A stretch of DNA of 64,000 bases, taken from contig NZ_CP029192.1 in the NCBI RefSeq assembly GCF_008642315.1, forward strand, positions 2,480,001 through 2,544,000, in the 5' to 3' direction. This document shows positions 1 to 8,841 of the stretch, one piece after another; the stretch's first letter is position 1; each line of letters opens with the position of its first letter. Below the pieces are notes generated by a model, which ran no database searches, was not told the origin of the DNA, and saw only the letters and a list, made by a program, of their open reading frames with translations. The DNA is from Streptomyces venezuelae. GTDB taxonomy: Bacteria > Actinomycetota > Actinomycetes > Streptomycetales > Streptomycetaceae. A program made the position numbers and the translations under genes.

Positions 1-69
1 TGGGGTGCGGGCGGCTGTTCGATTGGGACGCGCCCGCGGGTTTCGCTTATTCAGTTGTGAAGTCTGTGG

Positions 70-969
70 TTACAGCTGTACCCCGCCGGCCGCGAGATCG
101 ATCTTGAGCTGGGCCGTCTCGTCGGGTGACAGTTCCACCATCGGGAGGCGGAGCGGGCCCGCGGGGCGTCCCTGGAGGGCCAGTGCCGCCTTGGTGGTGA
201 TCACGCCCTGGGTGCGGAACATGCCGGTGAAGACAGGGAGCAGCTTCTGGTGGATCTCCGTGGCCTTCTGTACGTCACCGGTGAGGTGCGCCTCGAGCAT
301 GGCGCGCAGCTCGGGGGTGACGACGTGGCCGACGACGGAGACGAAGCCGCACGCGCCGACGGACAGGAGCGGAAGGTTGAGCATGTCGTCGCCGGAGTAC
401 CAGGCCAGGTCCGAGCGGGCGATGGCCCAGCTGGCGCGGCCGAGGTCGCCCTTGGCGTCCTTGTTGGCGACGATCCGGGGGTGCTCGGCGAGCCGGACGA
501 GGGTTTCCGTGTTGATCGGAACGCCGCTGCGGCCCGGGATGTCGTACAGCATGACGGGCAGGTCGGTGCTGTCGGCGATGGCGGTGAAGTGCCGGAACAG
601 GCCCTCTTGCGGGGGCTTGTTGTAGTAGGGCGTGACGGTCAGCAGGCCGTGGGCGCCTGCCTGCTCGGCGGCGCGGGCGAGCTCGAGACTGTGGCGGGTG
701 TCGTTCGTGCCGACGCCCGCGACGATGTGGGCGCGGTCTCCGACGGCGTCCAGTACGGCTCGTACGAGATCGTTTTTCTCCGCGTCACTGACGGTCGGGG
801 ACTCACCGGTGGTGCCGTTGATGACCAGGCCGTCATTGCCTGCGTCCACCAGGTGGGCGGCGAGCTGTTGCGCGCCGTCGAGGTCAAGTGCGCCGTCCGC
901 CGTAAAGGGCGTGACCATGGCGGTGAGGACCCTCCCGAAGGGGGTCTGCGGAGTGGAGGTCGGAGCCAT
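70..969 (-). CDS. dapA: 4-hydroxy-tetrahydrodipicolinate synthase
   Basis: Cytoplasmic class I aldolase that condenses pyruvate with aspartate-semialdehyde in the first committed step of lysine/diaminopimelate synthesis. The 299-residue protein has the family's usual length and TIM-barrel motifs: GTTGE at residues 52-56 (pyruvate-binding loop), the TPYYNKP stretch around Tyr115/116, and the Schiff-base lysine Lys170 in VANKDAKGD. The ATG at 969 was chosen because the product then begins MAPTSTPQTPFG, but no good ribosome-binding site precedes it; a GTG nine bases upstream is also possible. It lies downstream of thyX and a strong hairpin (1043-1080), so it probably has its own promoter. dapB, the next step of the pathway, is about 2.6 kb away on the same strand. 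Confidence 0.96.
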   Translation of the reverse strand: MAPTSTPQTPFGRVLTAMVTPFTADGALDLDGAQQLAAHLVDAGNDGLVINGTTGESPTVSDAEKNDLVRAVLDAVGDRAHIVAGVGTNDTRHSLELARAAEQAGAHGLLTVTPYYNKPPQEGLFRHFTAIADSTDLPVMLYDIPGRSGVPINTETLVRLAEHPRIVANKDAKGDLGRASWAIARSDLAWYSGDDMLNLPLLSVGACGFVSVVGHVVTPELRAMLEAHLTGDVQKATEIHQKLLPVFTGMFRTQGVITTKAALALQGRPAGPLRLPMVELSPDETAQLKIDLAAGGVQL

Positions 970-1042
970 GGGTAACACGCTACTCGCTGCTCAGCGCGGG
1001 GTCGCCCCTCGGGGGATGTGTGGGGACCTGACAAGTGTGGAG

Positions 1043-1080
1043 CCCGGCACTGCCTGCTCGGGGGTTCAAGCAGTGCCGGG
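1043..1080 (-). terminator. 11-bp hairpin after thyX
   Basis: Bases 1043-1053 and 1070-1080 form a perfect 11-bp inverted repeat (CCCGGCACTGC against GCAGTGCCGGG) with a 16-base loop. It lies 80 bases past the thyX stop and upstream of dapA, so it is most simply the thyX terminator. There is no U-run, as is usual for Streptomyces terminators. Confidence 0.65.
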
Positions 1081-1159
1081 TCCGTTTGATCAGGCTAGAT
1101 GAACTTCACGAAGTGCCGCAAACCGGACACTTCGCTCGGTGCACCCGCACATCAGTGCC

Positions 1160-1900
1160 TTACGGCGCCACTCGTCCGTTCTTGTTGAAGGCCGCGTGGG
1201 TGAGGGGCATCAGCTCGGCCCACTGCTGCTCCATCTTCTCGCCGACCATCTCGATCTCCCGCTGCGGGAAGGACGGGACCTTGGCGAGCTCGTGCTGCGT
1301 GCGCAGGCCGAGGAAGTGCATCAGCGAACGCGCGTTGCACGTCGCGTACATCGAGGAGAAGAGGCCGACCGGGAGCACCGAGCGGGCCACCTCGCGGGCG
1401 ACACCGGCGGCCAGCATCTCCTGGTACGCCTCGTACGCCTGGCGGTACGAGTCCTCCATGACGCGGCCCGTGAGCTCCTGCTGGGCCTCGGTGCCCTCCA
1501 CGAAGACGTACTTTCCCGGGCGGCCCTCCTGGACGAGCTTGCGGGAGGCGTCGGGAATGTAGAACGTCGGCTGGAGCTCCCTGTAGCGACCCGACTCTTC
1601 GTTGTACGACCAGCCGACGCGGTGTCGCATGAACTCACGGAAGACGAAGATGGGGGCGCTGATGAAGAACGTCATCGAGTTGTGCTCGAAGGGGCTGCCG
1701 TGGCGGTCCCGCATCAGGTAGTTGATCAGGCCCTTGGAGCGCTCCGGGTCCTTCTGGAGCTCCTCCAGGGACTGCTCGCCCGCCGTGGAGACGCGGGCGG
1801 CCCACAGGACGTCGGAGTCGGTGGCGGCGTGCTTCACCAGCTCGACGGTGACCTCGCTGCGGAAGCTGGGCTTGAGGTCTTCGGTGGGGGTCTCGCTCAC
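1160..1900 (-). CDS. thyX: Flavin-dependent thymidylate synthase ThyX
   Basis: Makes dTMP from dUMP using FAD, NADPH and methylene-tetrahydrofolate, independently of the ThyA chemistry. The 246-residue product begins at a GTG (1898-1900) preceded by GGAAGGA nine to ten bases upstream; longer frames with ATG codons at 1918-2020 lack a better site. The dUMP/FAD signature is visible as RHR at residues 92-94 followed by VGWSYNEES, so the conserved serine (103) is eight residues after RHR rather than the seven usually quoted for the family (RHR-X7-S). The FEHNSMTF stretch (71-78) and the C-terminal QREIEMVGEKMEQQW helix also fit ThyX. It is monocistronic and divergent from the small membrane-protein gene at 2101. 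Confidence 0.95.
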   Translation of the reverse strand: MSETPTEDLKPSFRSEVTVELVKHAATDSDVLWAARVSTAGEQSLEELQKDPERSKGLINYLMRDRHGSPFEHNSMTFFISAPIFVFREFMRHRVGWSYNEESGRYRELQPTFYIPDASRKLVQEGRPGKYVFVEGTEAQQELTGRVMEDSYRQAYEAYQEMLAAGVAREVARSVLPVGLFSSMYATCNARSLMHFLGLRTQHELAKVPSFPQREIEMVGEKMEQQWAELMPLTHAAFNKNGRVAP

Positions 1901-2100
1901 TGGCGGGGGTCCTTCCATGTGCATCACTCGGGCGGCGCCCACTCTATGGCCCGGCACTGACAATCCGCCGTTCGGTGACCCGCCACGACATTCTTCGACT
2001 AATTTGCCGAAACAGGGCACCTTTTGGGCGATTCACGCGTCTATCCAAGTAACAGAGCTCACACAGCTCCGTTCGAGACCCGTGAGGAGAAGCGCACCCC

Positions 2101-2340
2101 ATGTTCCGTCGGCGAGAGCCCGTCCCGTTCGCCTTCATCGCCGAAGCCGACAAGTTCCGCAGTAACGTCACTCCCCCTCCCCGCGAGCGCGCGTCGGCCA
2201 GTCAGGTCGCGAGCCGCACGCTGATCGGCCTCACCGTCGTGGCCGGTCTTGTGGGATCCCTGCTCTTCGGGATGCCCGCGATGTCGGCCGACCAGTCGCC
2301 CGCGCACACGCAGAAGTCGGAAGCCTCCGACAATCGCTGA
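2101..2340 (+). CDS. Small single-pass membrane protein
   Basis: A 79-residue protein of unknown function. It has a polar N-terminal half (MFRRREPVPFAFIAEADKF), one hydrophobic segment at about residues 42-60 (LIGLTVVAGLVGSLLFGMP) and a short polar tail, so it probably has a single transmembrane helix. The ATG is preceded by GAGGAG at proper spacing, and codon use is strongly GC at third positions, which supports a real gene despite its size. It is transcribed away from thyX and toward the PH-domain gene. I recognise no family; a similar small gene sits next to thyX in other Streptomyces as far as I recall. Confidence 0.75.
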   Translation: MFRRREPVPFAFIAEADKFRSNVTPPPRERASASQVASRTLIGLTVVAGLVGSLLFGMPAMSADQSPAHTQKSEASDNR

Positions 2341-2461
2341 CCGGCGCCGACCGTGATCGTCCGGCACTGACTCGTCCGGACCCCCAAGGGTGGTAGCAGG
2401 GGGCACGGCTCGATAGCCTCACCGGGCACAGCCCATGTGTGGATTGAGTGAGGATCAGCCC

Positions 2462-3025
2462 GTGCCCCTGCCCTTCCTGACCGCGGACCGCGCTTTCGAC
2501 GACGCGGCGGACGACGCCGCGCTGCCCTTCGACGACCGCGATCACTGGCGCCGGCCCTACCGTCCGGGCCCCTGGCGCGTGGGCGCGGGCGCCGTCCTGC
2601 TGCTGCTCGCCTCGTTCGTCCTGTTCGCCGCGGTGATCATCGCGTTCGCGGACTCCCTGGCGGGCGCCGCCATCTGCGCGGGGCTCGCCGTCCTCATCAT
2701 CGTCAGCGCCCTGCGACTGCTGCGCATGGGCACCTGGGTCAGCGCCCAGGGGCTGCGCAAGGTCGGCTTCCTGACGACGCAGACGCTGGCGTGGGGGCAG
2801 ATCTCCGCCGTACGGACCGCGCAGCAGCCGGTGCGCTGGCTGGGACTCCCCCGCACGGTCCAGGGCCAGGCGCTCGTTCTCGTACGACGTGATCAGCAGC
2901 CGGCCGGGCCGCAGCAGCTGCTCCTGACCGACCGGAACGCGGACTTCCTGGCGCGGCACGAGGCGTTCAACCGCGCGGCCGACTCCATCGAGGTGTGGGC
3001 CGACGAGTACCGGCCCACCGCCTAG
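2462..3025 (+). CDS. PH-domain-like two-TM membrane protein
   Basis: A 187-residue protein with an acidic N-terminus, two adjacent hydrophobic segments (roughly residues 35-60 and 62-82) and a C-terminal beta-rich region containing WVSAQGLRKVGFLTTQTLAWGQISAV, resembling the bacterial PH-like domain that follows paired helices in many actinobacterial membrane proteins. The GTG at 2462 was chosen over an in-frame ATG at 2435 because GTGAGGATC lies just upstream of the GTG and nothing like a ribosome-binding site precedes the ATG. It converges with the TPR-like gene across a short tandem repeat at 3026-3058. The biochemical function is unknown. Confidence 0.8.
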   Translation: MPLPFLTADRAFDDAADDAALPFDDRDHWRRPYRPGPWRVGAGAVLLLLASFVLFAAVIIAFADSLAGAAICAGLAVLIIVSALRLLRMGTWVSAQGLRKVGFLTTQTLAWGQISAVRTAQQPVRWLGLPRTVQGQALVLVRRDQQPAGPQQLLLTDRNADFLARHEAFNRAADSIEVWADEYRPTA

Positions 3026-3058
3026 TCACACCGTTCGGTCACACCGTTCGGTCACACC
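3026..3058. repeat. 13-bp tandem repeat between convergent genes
   Basis: The unit TCACACCGTTCGG occurs twice in perfect tandem (3026-3038 and 3039-3051), followed by a partial third copy. It fills the gap between two convergent genes. No hairpin-forming symmetry is obvious. Confidence 0.7.
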
Positions 3059-3061
3059 TCG

Positions 3062-3514
3062 TCAGACGTTGACCGGCTTGCCCGCGTGCAGGGCGATGGC
3101 CCGCTGCATGGCCTTCCGCGCGCGGGGCGTGTCCCTGGCGTCGTGATAGGCGACGGCCAGCCGGAACCAGCAGCGCCAGTCGTCCGGCGCGTCCTCGGTC
3201 TCGGCCTTGCGGCGGGCGAACACCTCGTCCGCGGAGTCGCGGTCGATGCGGCCCCCAGGGGTGCGCTTCAACTCGTCCACCGGAAGGCCGCCTTCGGCCT
3301 CCAGCTCGGCCGCGAGGCGGTTGGCGCGCTGGACGAACTGGGTGTTCTTCCAGAGGAACCAGATGCCGATGAACGGCAGGATGAGCACCGCGACACCGAA
3401 GGTGACGGTGAGCGCGGTGCCGTGCTGTATCAGGAGCACGCCTCGGCTGCCGACCAGGACGAAGTAGACGACCAGGACGGCAGCCGTGACGGCGTAAGTG
3501 ATCTTCGCGCGCAT
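3062..3514 (-). CDS. Membrane protein with TPR-like C-terminus
   Basis: A 150-residue protein with two N-terminal hydrophobic helices (about residues 5-25 and 35-55), a charged linker, and a C-terminal helical pair (DDWRCWFRLAVAYHDARDTPRARKAMQRAIAL) that reads like one tetratricopeptide repeat. Function unknown. It starts 39 bases after the end of dapB on the same strand and is likely the last gene of the rpsO-pnp-protease-dapB transcription unit. The ATG at 3514 has AAGGA about 12 bases upstream, which is a little far. Confidence 0.8.
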   Translation of the reverse strand: MRAKITYAVTAAVLVVYFVLVGSRGVLLIQHGTALTVTFGVAVLILPFIGIWFLWKNTQFVQRANRLAAELEAEGGLPVDELKRTPGGRIDRDSADEVFARRKAETEDAPDDWRCWFRLAVAYHDARDTPRARKAMQRAIALHAGKPVNV

Positions 3515-3553
3515 GTCTCTCAGCTGTCCTTCAGCTCGCGGGCAGCTCTCGGG

Positions 3554-4354
<801 letters not shown>

Positions 4355-5734
4355 CTAGGCGACCGCTTCGTGGAGGCGGGCCGCCTGCTTGTCCTTGAGC
4401 GGGCCGATGGCCGACAGGGACGGGCGGTGGCCGAGCACGTCGCGGGCCACTTCGCGCACCTCGTCGGGGGTGACCGCGGAGATCCTGGCCAGCATGTCGT
4501 CGACCGACATGTGCTCGCCCCAGCAGAGCTCGCTCTTGCCGATGCGGTTCATCAGGGCGCCGGTGTCCTCAAGGCCGAGGACGGTGGAGCCCGCGAGCTG
4601 GCCGATGGCGCGGCCGATCTCGTCGTCCGTCAGACCGTGCTCGGCGACCTGGTCGAGCTCGTCGCGGCAGATCTTCAGGACGTCGTGCACCTGACTGGGG
4701 CGGCAGCCCGCGTACACACCGAAGAGTCCGGTGTCGGCGAAGCCCGACGTGTACGAGTACACGCTGTAGGCCAGGCCGCGCTTCTCCCGCACCTCCTGGA
4801 AGAGGCGGGACGACATGCCGCCGCCCAGAGCCGTGTTCAGCACGCCCAGGGCCCAGCGGCGGTCGTCGGTGCGGGCCAGGCCCGGCATGCCGAGGATGAC
4901 GTGGGCCTGCTCGGTCTTGCGGTTGACGACCTCGACGCGGCCGGAGGTGCGCAGGGTGCGGGACCCTTGGCGCGGGATCATCGGGGTCGCGTCGGTGTTC
5001 CGGAGCGCGCCGGCCTTCTCGAAGGCGGCACGGACCTGGCGTACGACCTTGTTGTGATCCACGTTTCCGGCGGCCGCGACCACCAGGCGCGTCGGGTCGT
5101 AGTGCTTCTTGTAGAAGCGGCGGATGCGGTCCGCGTTGAGGGCGTTGATCGTGTCGACCGTGCCCAGGACCGGGCGGCCCAGGGGTGTGTCACCGAGCAT
5201 CGTGTGCGCGAACAGGTCGTGCACACAGTCGCCCGGGTCGTCCTCGGTCATCGCGATCTCTTCGAGGATGACGCCGCGCTCGGCGTCGACGTCCTCCTGG
5301 AGGATGAGGGAGCCCGTCAGCATGTCGCAGACGACGTCGATGGCCAGGGGCAGGTCGGTGTCGAGCACGCGCGCGTAGTAGCACGTGTACTCCTTCGCCG
5401 TGAAGGCGTTCATCTCGCCGCCGACCGCGTCGAGCGCGGCCGAGATGTCGAGAGCACTGCGCTTCTTGGTGCCCTTGAAGAGGAGGTGCTCCAGGTAGTG
5501 CGTGGCGCCGTTCAGGGAGGGCGTTTCGTCGCGCGAACCGACGTTGGCCCAGATGCCGAAGGTGGCCGAGCGCACGGACGGCAGGGTCTCCGTGACGACG
5601 CGCAGGCCGCCGGGGAGGGTCGTCCTGCGGACGGTGCCGATGCCGTTCTCGCCCTTGATGAGGGTTTGGGTACGGGCGACGGCCCGCGCCTCCGAAGAGG
5701 TGCGGGCCGTCGTCGTGGTGCTACGCGACGTCAC
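4355..5734 (-). CDS. M16-family zinc metalloprotease
   Basis: A 459-residue processing-peptidase-like protease (pitrilysin/insulinase family, often called PepR next to pnp). The inverted zinc motif HYLEH is at residues 79-83, with the third-ligand region [11 protein letters not shown] about 75 residues downstream. The two-domain layout and the R/Y-containing C-terminal half (GLAYSVYSY) are typical of short bacterial M16B members. The GTG start overlaps the pnp stop by four bases (GTGA), so translation is coupled to pnp. No signal peptide is seen; it is probably cytoplasmic. The Thr/Ser/Arg-rich first 30 residues are not part of the fold. Confidence 0.92.
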   Translation of the reverse strand: MTSRSTTTTARTSSEARAVARTQTLIKGENGIGTVRRTTLPGGLRVVTETLPSVRSATFGIWANVGSRDETPSLNGATHYLEHLLFKGTKKRSALDISAALDAVGGEMNAFTAKEYTCYYARVLDTDLPLAIDVVCDMLTGSLILQEDVDAERGVILEEIAMTEDDPGDCVHDLFAHTMLGDTPLGRPVLGTVDTINALNADRIRRFYKKHYDPTRLVVAAAGNVDHNKVVRQVRAAFEKAGALRNTDATPMIPRQGSRTLRTSGRVEVVNRKTEQAHVILGMPGLARTDDRRWALGVLNTALGGGMSSRLFQEVREKRGLAYSVYSYTSGFADTGLFGVYAGCRPSQVHDVLKICRDELDQVAEHGLTDDEIGRAIGQLAGSTVLGLEDTGALMNRIGKSELCWGEHMSVDDMLARISAVTPDEVREVARDVLGHRPSLSAIGPLKDKQAARLHEAVA

Positions 5735-7947
5735 TTGTCGGTGTCGTCCTTCTTGTCGTCGTCCTCTTCACCCTCGATGACGGGGATGAGGGAGAGCTTG
5801 CCGCGGGAGTCGATCTCGGCGATCTCGACCTGGACCTTCTGGCCCACACCGAGGACGTCCTCGACGTTCTCCACGCGCTTGCCGCCGGCGAGCTTGCGGA
5901 TCTGCGAGATGTGCAGCAGACCGTCCTTGCCCGGGAGCAGGGAGACGAACGCACCGAAGGTCGTCGTCTTCACGACGGTGCCCAGGTAGCGCTCGCCGAC
6001 CTCCGGCATGGTCGGGTTGGCGATGCCGTTGATCGTGGCGCGGGCGGCCTCGGCGGCCGGACCGTCGGCGGCACCGATGTAGATGGTGCCGTCGTCCTCG
6101 ATCGTGATGTCGGCGCCGGTGTCCTCCTGGATCTGGTTGATCATCTTGCCCTTGGGGCCGATGACCTCACCGATCTTGTCCACCGGGATCTTGACCGTGA
6201 TGATGCGCGGCGCGTTCGGGGACATCTCGTCCGGAACGTCGATCGCCTCGTTCATCACGTCGAGGATGTGCAGACGCGCGTCACGGGCCTGCTTCAGCGC
6301 GGCGGCCAGGACCGAGGCGGGGATGCCGTCGAGCTTGGTGTCGAGCTGCAGCGCGGTCACGAACTGCTTCGTACCGGCGACCTTGAAGTCCATGTCACCG
6401 AACGCGTCCTCCGCACCGAGGATGTCGGTGAGGGCGACGTAGTGCGTCTGGCCGTCGATCTCCTGGGAGATCAGACCCATGGCGATGCCGGCGACGGCGG
6501 CCTTCAGCGGCACACCGGCGTTCAGCAGCGACATCGTCGAGGCGCAGACCGAGCCCATGGACGTCGAGCCGTTGGAACCGAGGGCCTCGGAGACCTGACG
6601 GATCGCGTACGGGAACTCCTCGCGCGAGGGGAGCACCGGCACGATCGCGCGCTCGGCGAGCGCGCCGTGGCCGATCTCGCGGCGCTTCGGCGAACCGACG
6701 CGGCCGGTCTCGCCGACCGAGTACGGCGGGAAGTTGTAGTTGTGCATGTAGCGCTTGCGCGTCACCGGGGAGAGGGTGTCGAGCTGCTGCTCCATGCGGA
6801 GCATGTTGAGGGTGGTGACGCCCAGGATCTGGGTCTCGCCACGCTCGAACAGCGCCGAGCCGTGCACGCGCGGGATGGCCTCGACCTCGGCGGCCAGCGT
6901 ACGGATGTCCGTGACGCCGCGGCCGTCGATGCGGACCTTGTCCTTGATGATGCGCTCGCGGACGAGCTTCTTGGTCAGCGCGCGGTAGGCACCGGAGATC
7001 TCCTTCTCGCGGCCCTCGAACTGCGGGAGCAGCTTCTCGGAGGCGATCTCCTTGACGCGGTCCAGCTCGGCCTCGCGCTCCTGCTTGCCGGCGATGGTGA
7101 GCGCCTGGGCGAGCTCGGTCTTGACCGCGGAGGTCAGGGCCTCGAGGACGTCGTCCTCGTAGTCCAGGAAGACCGGGAACTCGCCGGTGGGCTTGGCGGC
7201 CTTGGCGGCGAGGTCCGACTGGGCCTTGCAGAGGACCTTGATGAAGGGCTTCGCGGCCTCGAGACCGGCGGCCACGACCTCTTCGGTCGGCGCCTCGGCG
7301 CCGTCCTTGACGAGCTGGATGGTCTTCTCGGTGGCCTCGGCCTCGACCATCATGATCGCGACATCGCCGTCCTCCAGGACGCGACCGGCGACGACCATGT
7401 CGAAGACGGCGTCCTCGAGCTCGGTGTGCGTCGGGAAGGCGACCCACTGGCCCTTGATGAGCGCCACGCGGGTGCCGCCGATCGGGCCCGAGAAGGGCAG
7501 GCCGGCCAGCTGCGTGGAGCAGGAGGCGGCGTTGATCGCGACCACGTCGTACAGGTGGTCGGGGTTGAGCGCCATGATCGTCTCGACGATCTGGATCTCG
7601 TTGCGCAGGCCCTTCTTGAAGGAAGGACGCAGCGGGCGGTCGATCAGGCGGCAGGTCAGGACCGCGTCCTCGGAGGGGCGCCCCTCACGACGGAAGAACG
7701 AACCGGGGATCTTGCCGGCGGCGTACTGCCGCTCCTCGACGTCCACCGTCAGGGGGAAGAAGTCGAGCTGGTCCTTGGGCCGCTTGGAAGCGGAGGTGGC
7801 CGACAGCACCATGGTGTCGTCGTCCAGGTACGCCACGGCGGAGCCGGCGGCCTGCTTGGCGAGGCGGCCCGTCTCGAAGCGGATGGTGCGGGTGCCGAAC
7901 GTGCCGTTGTCGATAACAGCCTCGGCGTAGTGGGTCTCGTTCTCCAC
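5731..7947 (-). CDS. pnp: Polynucleotide phosphorylase
   Basis: Phosphorolytic 3'-5' exoribonuclease that also adds 3' tails in Streptomyces and acts in mRNA decay. The 738-residue product has two RNase PH-like domains (about 15-230 and 320-560), a KH domain with [11 protein letters not shown], and a C-terminal S1 domain ([20 protein letters not shown]). Translation starts at GTG 7945-7947 with AGGAG five bases upstream; that site sits at the edge of three tandem ACACGTAG units in the leader. It follows rpsO, separated by a structured 389-base spacer, and its stop overlaps the start of the M16 protease. Confidence 0.98.
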   Translation of the reverse strand: MENETHYAEAVIDNGTFGTRTIRFETGRLAKQAAGSAVAYLDDDTMVLSATSASKRPKDQLDFFPLTVDVEERQYAAGKIPGSFFRREGRPSEDAVLTCRLIDRPLRPSFKKGLRNEIQIVETIMALNPDHLYDVVAINAASCSTQLAGLPFSGPIGGTRVALIKGQWVAFPTHTELEDAVFDMVVAGRVLEDGDVAIMMVEAEATEKTIQLVKDGAEAPTEEVVAAGLEAAKPFIKVLCKAQSDLAAKAAKPTGEFPVFLDYEDDVLEALTSAVKTELAQALTIAGKQEREAELDRVKEIASEKLLPQFEGREKEISGAYRALTKKLVRERIIKDKVRIDGRGVTDIRTLAAEVEAIPRVHGSALFERGETQILGVTTLNMLRMEQQLDTLSPVTRKRYMHNYNFPPYSVGETGRVGSPKRREIGHGALAERAIVPVLPSREEFPYAIRQVSEALGSNGSTSMGSVCASTMSLLNAGVPLKAAVAGIAMGLISQEIDGQTHYVALTDILGAEDAFGDMDFKVAGTKQFVTALQLDTKLDGIPASVLAAALKQARDARLHILDVMNEAIDVPDEMSPNAPRIITVKIPVDKIGEVIGPKGKMINQIQEDTGADITIEDDGTIYIGAADGPAAEAARATINGIANPTMPEVGERYLGTVVKTTTFGAFVSLLPGKDGLLHISQIRKLAGGKRVENVEDVLGVGQKVQVEIAEIDSRGKLSLIPVIEGEEDDDKKDDTDK

Positions 7948-7954
7948 TGTTCTC

Positions 7955-7978
7955 CTACGTGTCTACGTGTCTACGTGT
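7955..7978 (-). repeat. Triple 8-base tandem repeat at pnp start
   Basis: CTACGTGT occurs three times in perfect tandem on the plus strand. In the pnp transcript this reads as three ACACGUAG units, the last merging into the AGGAG ribosome-binding site. Confidence 0.8.
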
Positions 7979-8281
7979 CGTCGTCCCGCCTGGATCCCGT
8001 GTGGACCCGGGCGGTGTCCCGTTCGTCTGCGTCCGCGCGTCGTGCGCGTCCGCCGGGACGGTGTGGAGAAGCGCGCCGTCGTTGCGGGCCGGTCTTCGAT
8101 CGAAGCACCCGGGGATGTCTCCCGGGGGCCACTACCGAGGACCGGCGGCGGCTGGTGCGCCTCTCCCTCGTGGGGGTTTTCGTTCTTACGTCGTTCTCGC
8201 CGCCCCCGGGATTGTCCTGCCCCGGGGACGTGCGTATGTCACCAGACTACAAAGCGTCGGTGACACTGCGCATGTACAGCA

Positions 8282-8327
8282 AAGGGAGCGGCCCCCTTCG
8301 AGTGCTTCGAGTGGGAACCGCTCCCTT
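8282..8327 (-). terminator. Hairpin between rpsO and pnp
   Basis: AAGGGAGCGG (8282-8291) pairs perfectly with CCGCTCCCTT (8318-8327). The loop carries a direct repeat of CTTCGAGTG. It starts 10 bases beyond the rpsO stop, so it can act as a partial terminator or as the double-stranded RNase III target reported for the rpsO-pnp readthrough transcript of S. coelicolor. Confidence 0.7.
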
Positions 8328-8336
8328 CACGCCGTC

Positions 8337-8624
8337 TTACTTGGCGCCCGCCGCGCCGCGGCGGATGCCCAGGCGCTCGACCAGCGCACGGAAGCGCTGG
8401 ATGTCCTTCTTGGCCAGGTACTGCAGCAGGCGGCGACGCTGACCGACCAGGATCAGCAGACCACGACGCGAGTGGTGGTCGTGCTTGTGGGTCTTGAGGT
8501 GCTCGGTCAGGTCGGAGATGCGGCGAGAGAGCAGCGCCACCTGAACCTCGGGGGAGCCGGTGTCGCCCTCCTTCTGGCCGAACTCGGTCATGATCTGCTT
8601 CTTCGTAGCGGCGTCGAGCGACAC
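8337..8624 (-). CDS. rpsO: 30S ribosomal protein S15
   Basis: Primary binder of the central 16S rRNA domain, needed early in 30S platform assembly. The 95-residue protein has the typical S15 pattern: [19 protein letters not shown] near the N-terminus, the [12 protein letters not shown] rRNA-binding loop, and RRRLLQYL in the third helix. The GTG at 8624 is preceded by GAGGAG about eight bases upstream. It is the first gene of the rpsO-pnp unit. Its leader contains a two-part stem (8655-8699) that may be a site for S15 autoregulation. Confidence 0.98.
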   Translation of the reverse strand: MSLDAATKKQIMTEFGQKEGDTGSPEVQVALLSRRISDLTEHLKTHKHDHHSRRGLLILVGQRRRLLQYLAKKDIQRFRALVERLGIRRGAAGAK

Positions 8625-8654
8625 GCGTACTCCTCGTGATGTCTTCGAGTGCCT

Positions 8655-8699
8655 CCGAGTGCCCCTGGTCTACATCTCAGGGGGGCTTCCGTGACTCGG
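8655..8699 (-). promoter_or_regulatory. Structured leader of rpsO (possible S15 site)
   Basis: In the rpsO transcript, CCGAGU (8694-8699) can pair with ACUCGG (8655-8660), enclosing an inner CCCCUG/CAGGGG stem (8678-8683 with 8662-8667), a 10-base loop and an asymmetric internal loop. The element ends about 30 bases before the GTG. S15 controls its own mRNA through leader structures in several phyla, so a regulatory role is plausible; no consensus was checked. Confidence 0.4.
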
Positions 8700-8841
8700 G
8701 AGGCCGGGATGAGCCGTCGGGCGGGCCCTCGCGGGTCCGGGTCCCTGCGTTTCCCGTCCTGATCCCTGCGGGATCCGGGGGTATGCAGACTGACGGTCGT
8801 TACACAGGTTACCAGCCGGCGTGACGGCCCCGGAGCGGCGG

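Larger units (their letters stand above)
7948..8336 (-). other. rpsO-pnp intercistronic spacer
   Basis: No gene is seen in these 389 bases. They hold the hairpin directly after rpsO (8282-8327), further GC-rich inverted repeats built on CCCGGG/CCCCGGGG near 8107-8125 and 8202-8227, and a triple 8-base repeat abutting the pnp ribosome-binding site. In S. coelicolor the equivalent region is known to contain pnp promoters and an RNase III-cleaved readthrough structure; that assignment here is by analogy. Confidence 0.6.

Noticed and set aside
970..978. TTA codon (bldA-type) at the start of dapA
   Set aside because: It is in frame only if translation starts at GTG 978; the ATG at 969 gives the normal DapA N-terminus, so the TTA is probably untranslated.
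1061..1080. GGTTCAA resembling a tRNA T-loop
   Set aside because: It lies in the loop and arm of the 11-bp thyX terminator hairpin, and no acceptor, D or anticodon arms can be built around it.
5911..8442. 843-codon open frame on the plus strand
   Set aside because: Antisense to pnp and rpsO, with a Gly/Val/Leu/Arg/Asp-biased composition typical of shadow frames.
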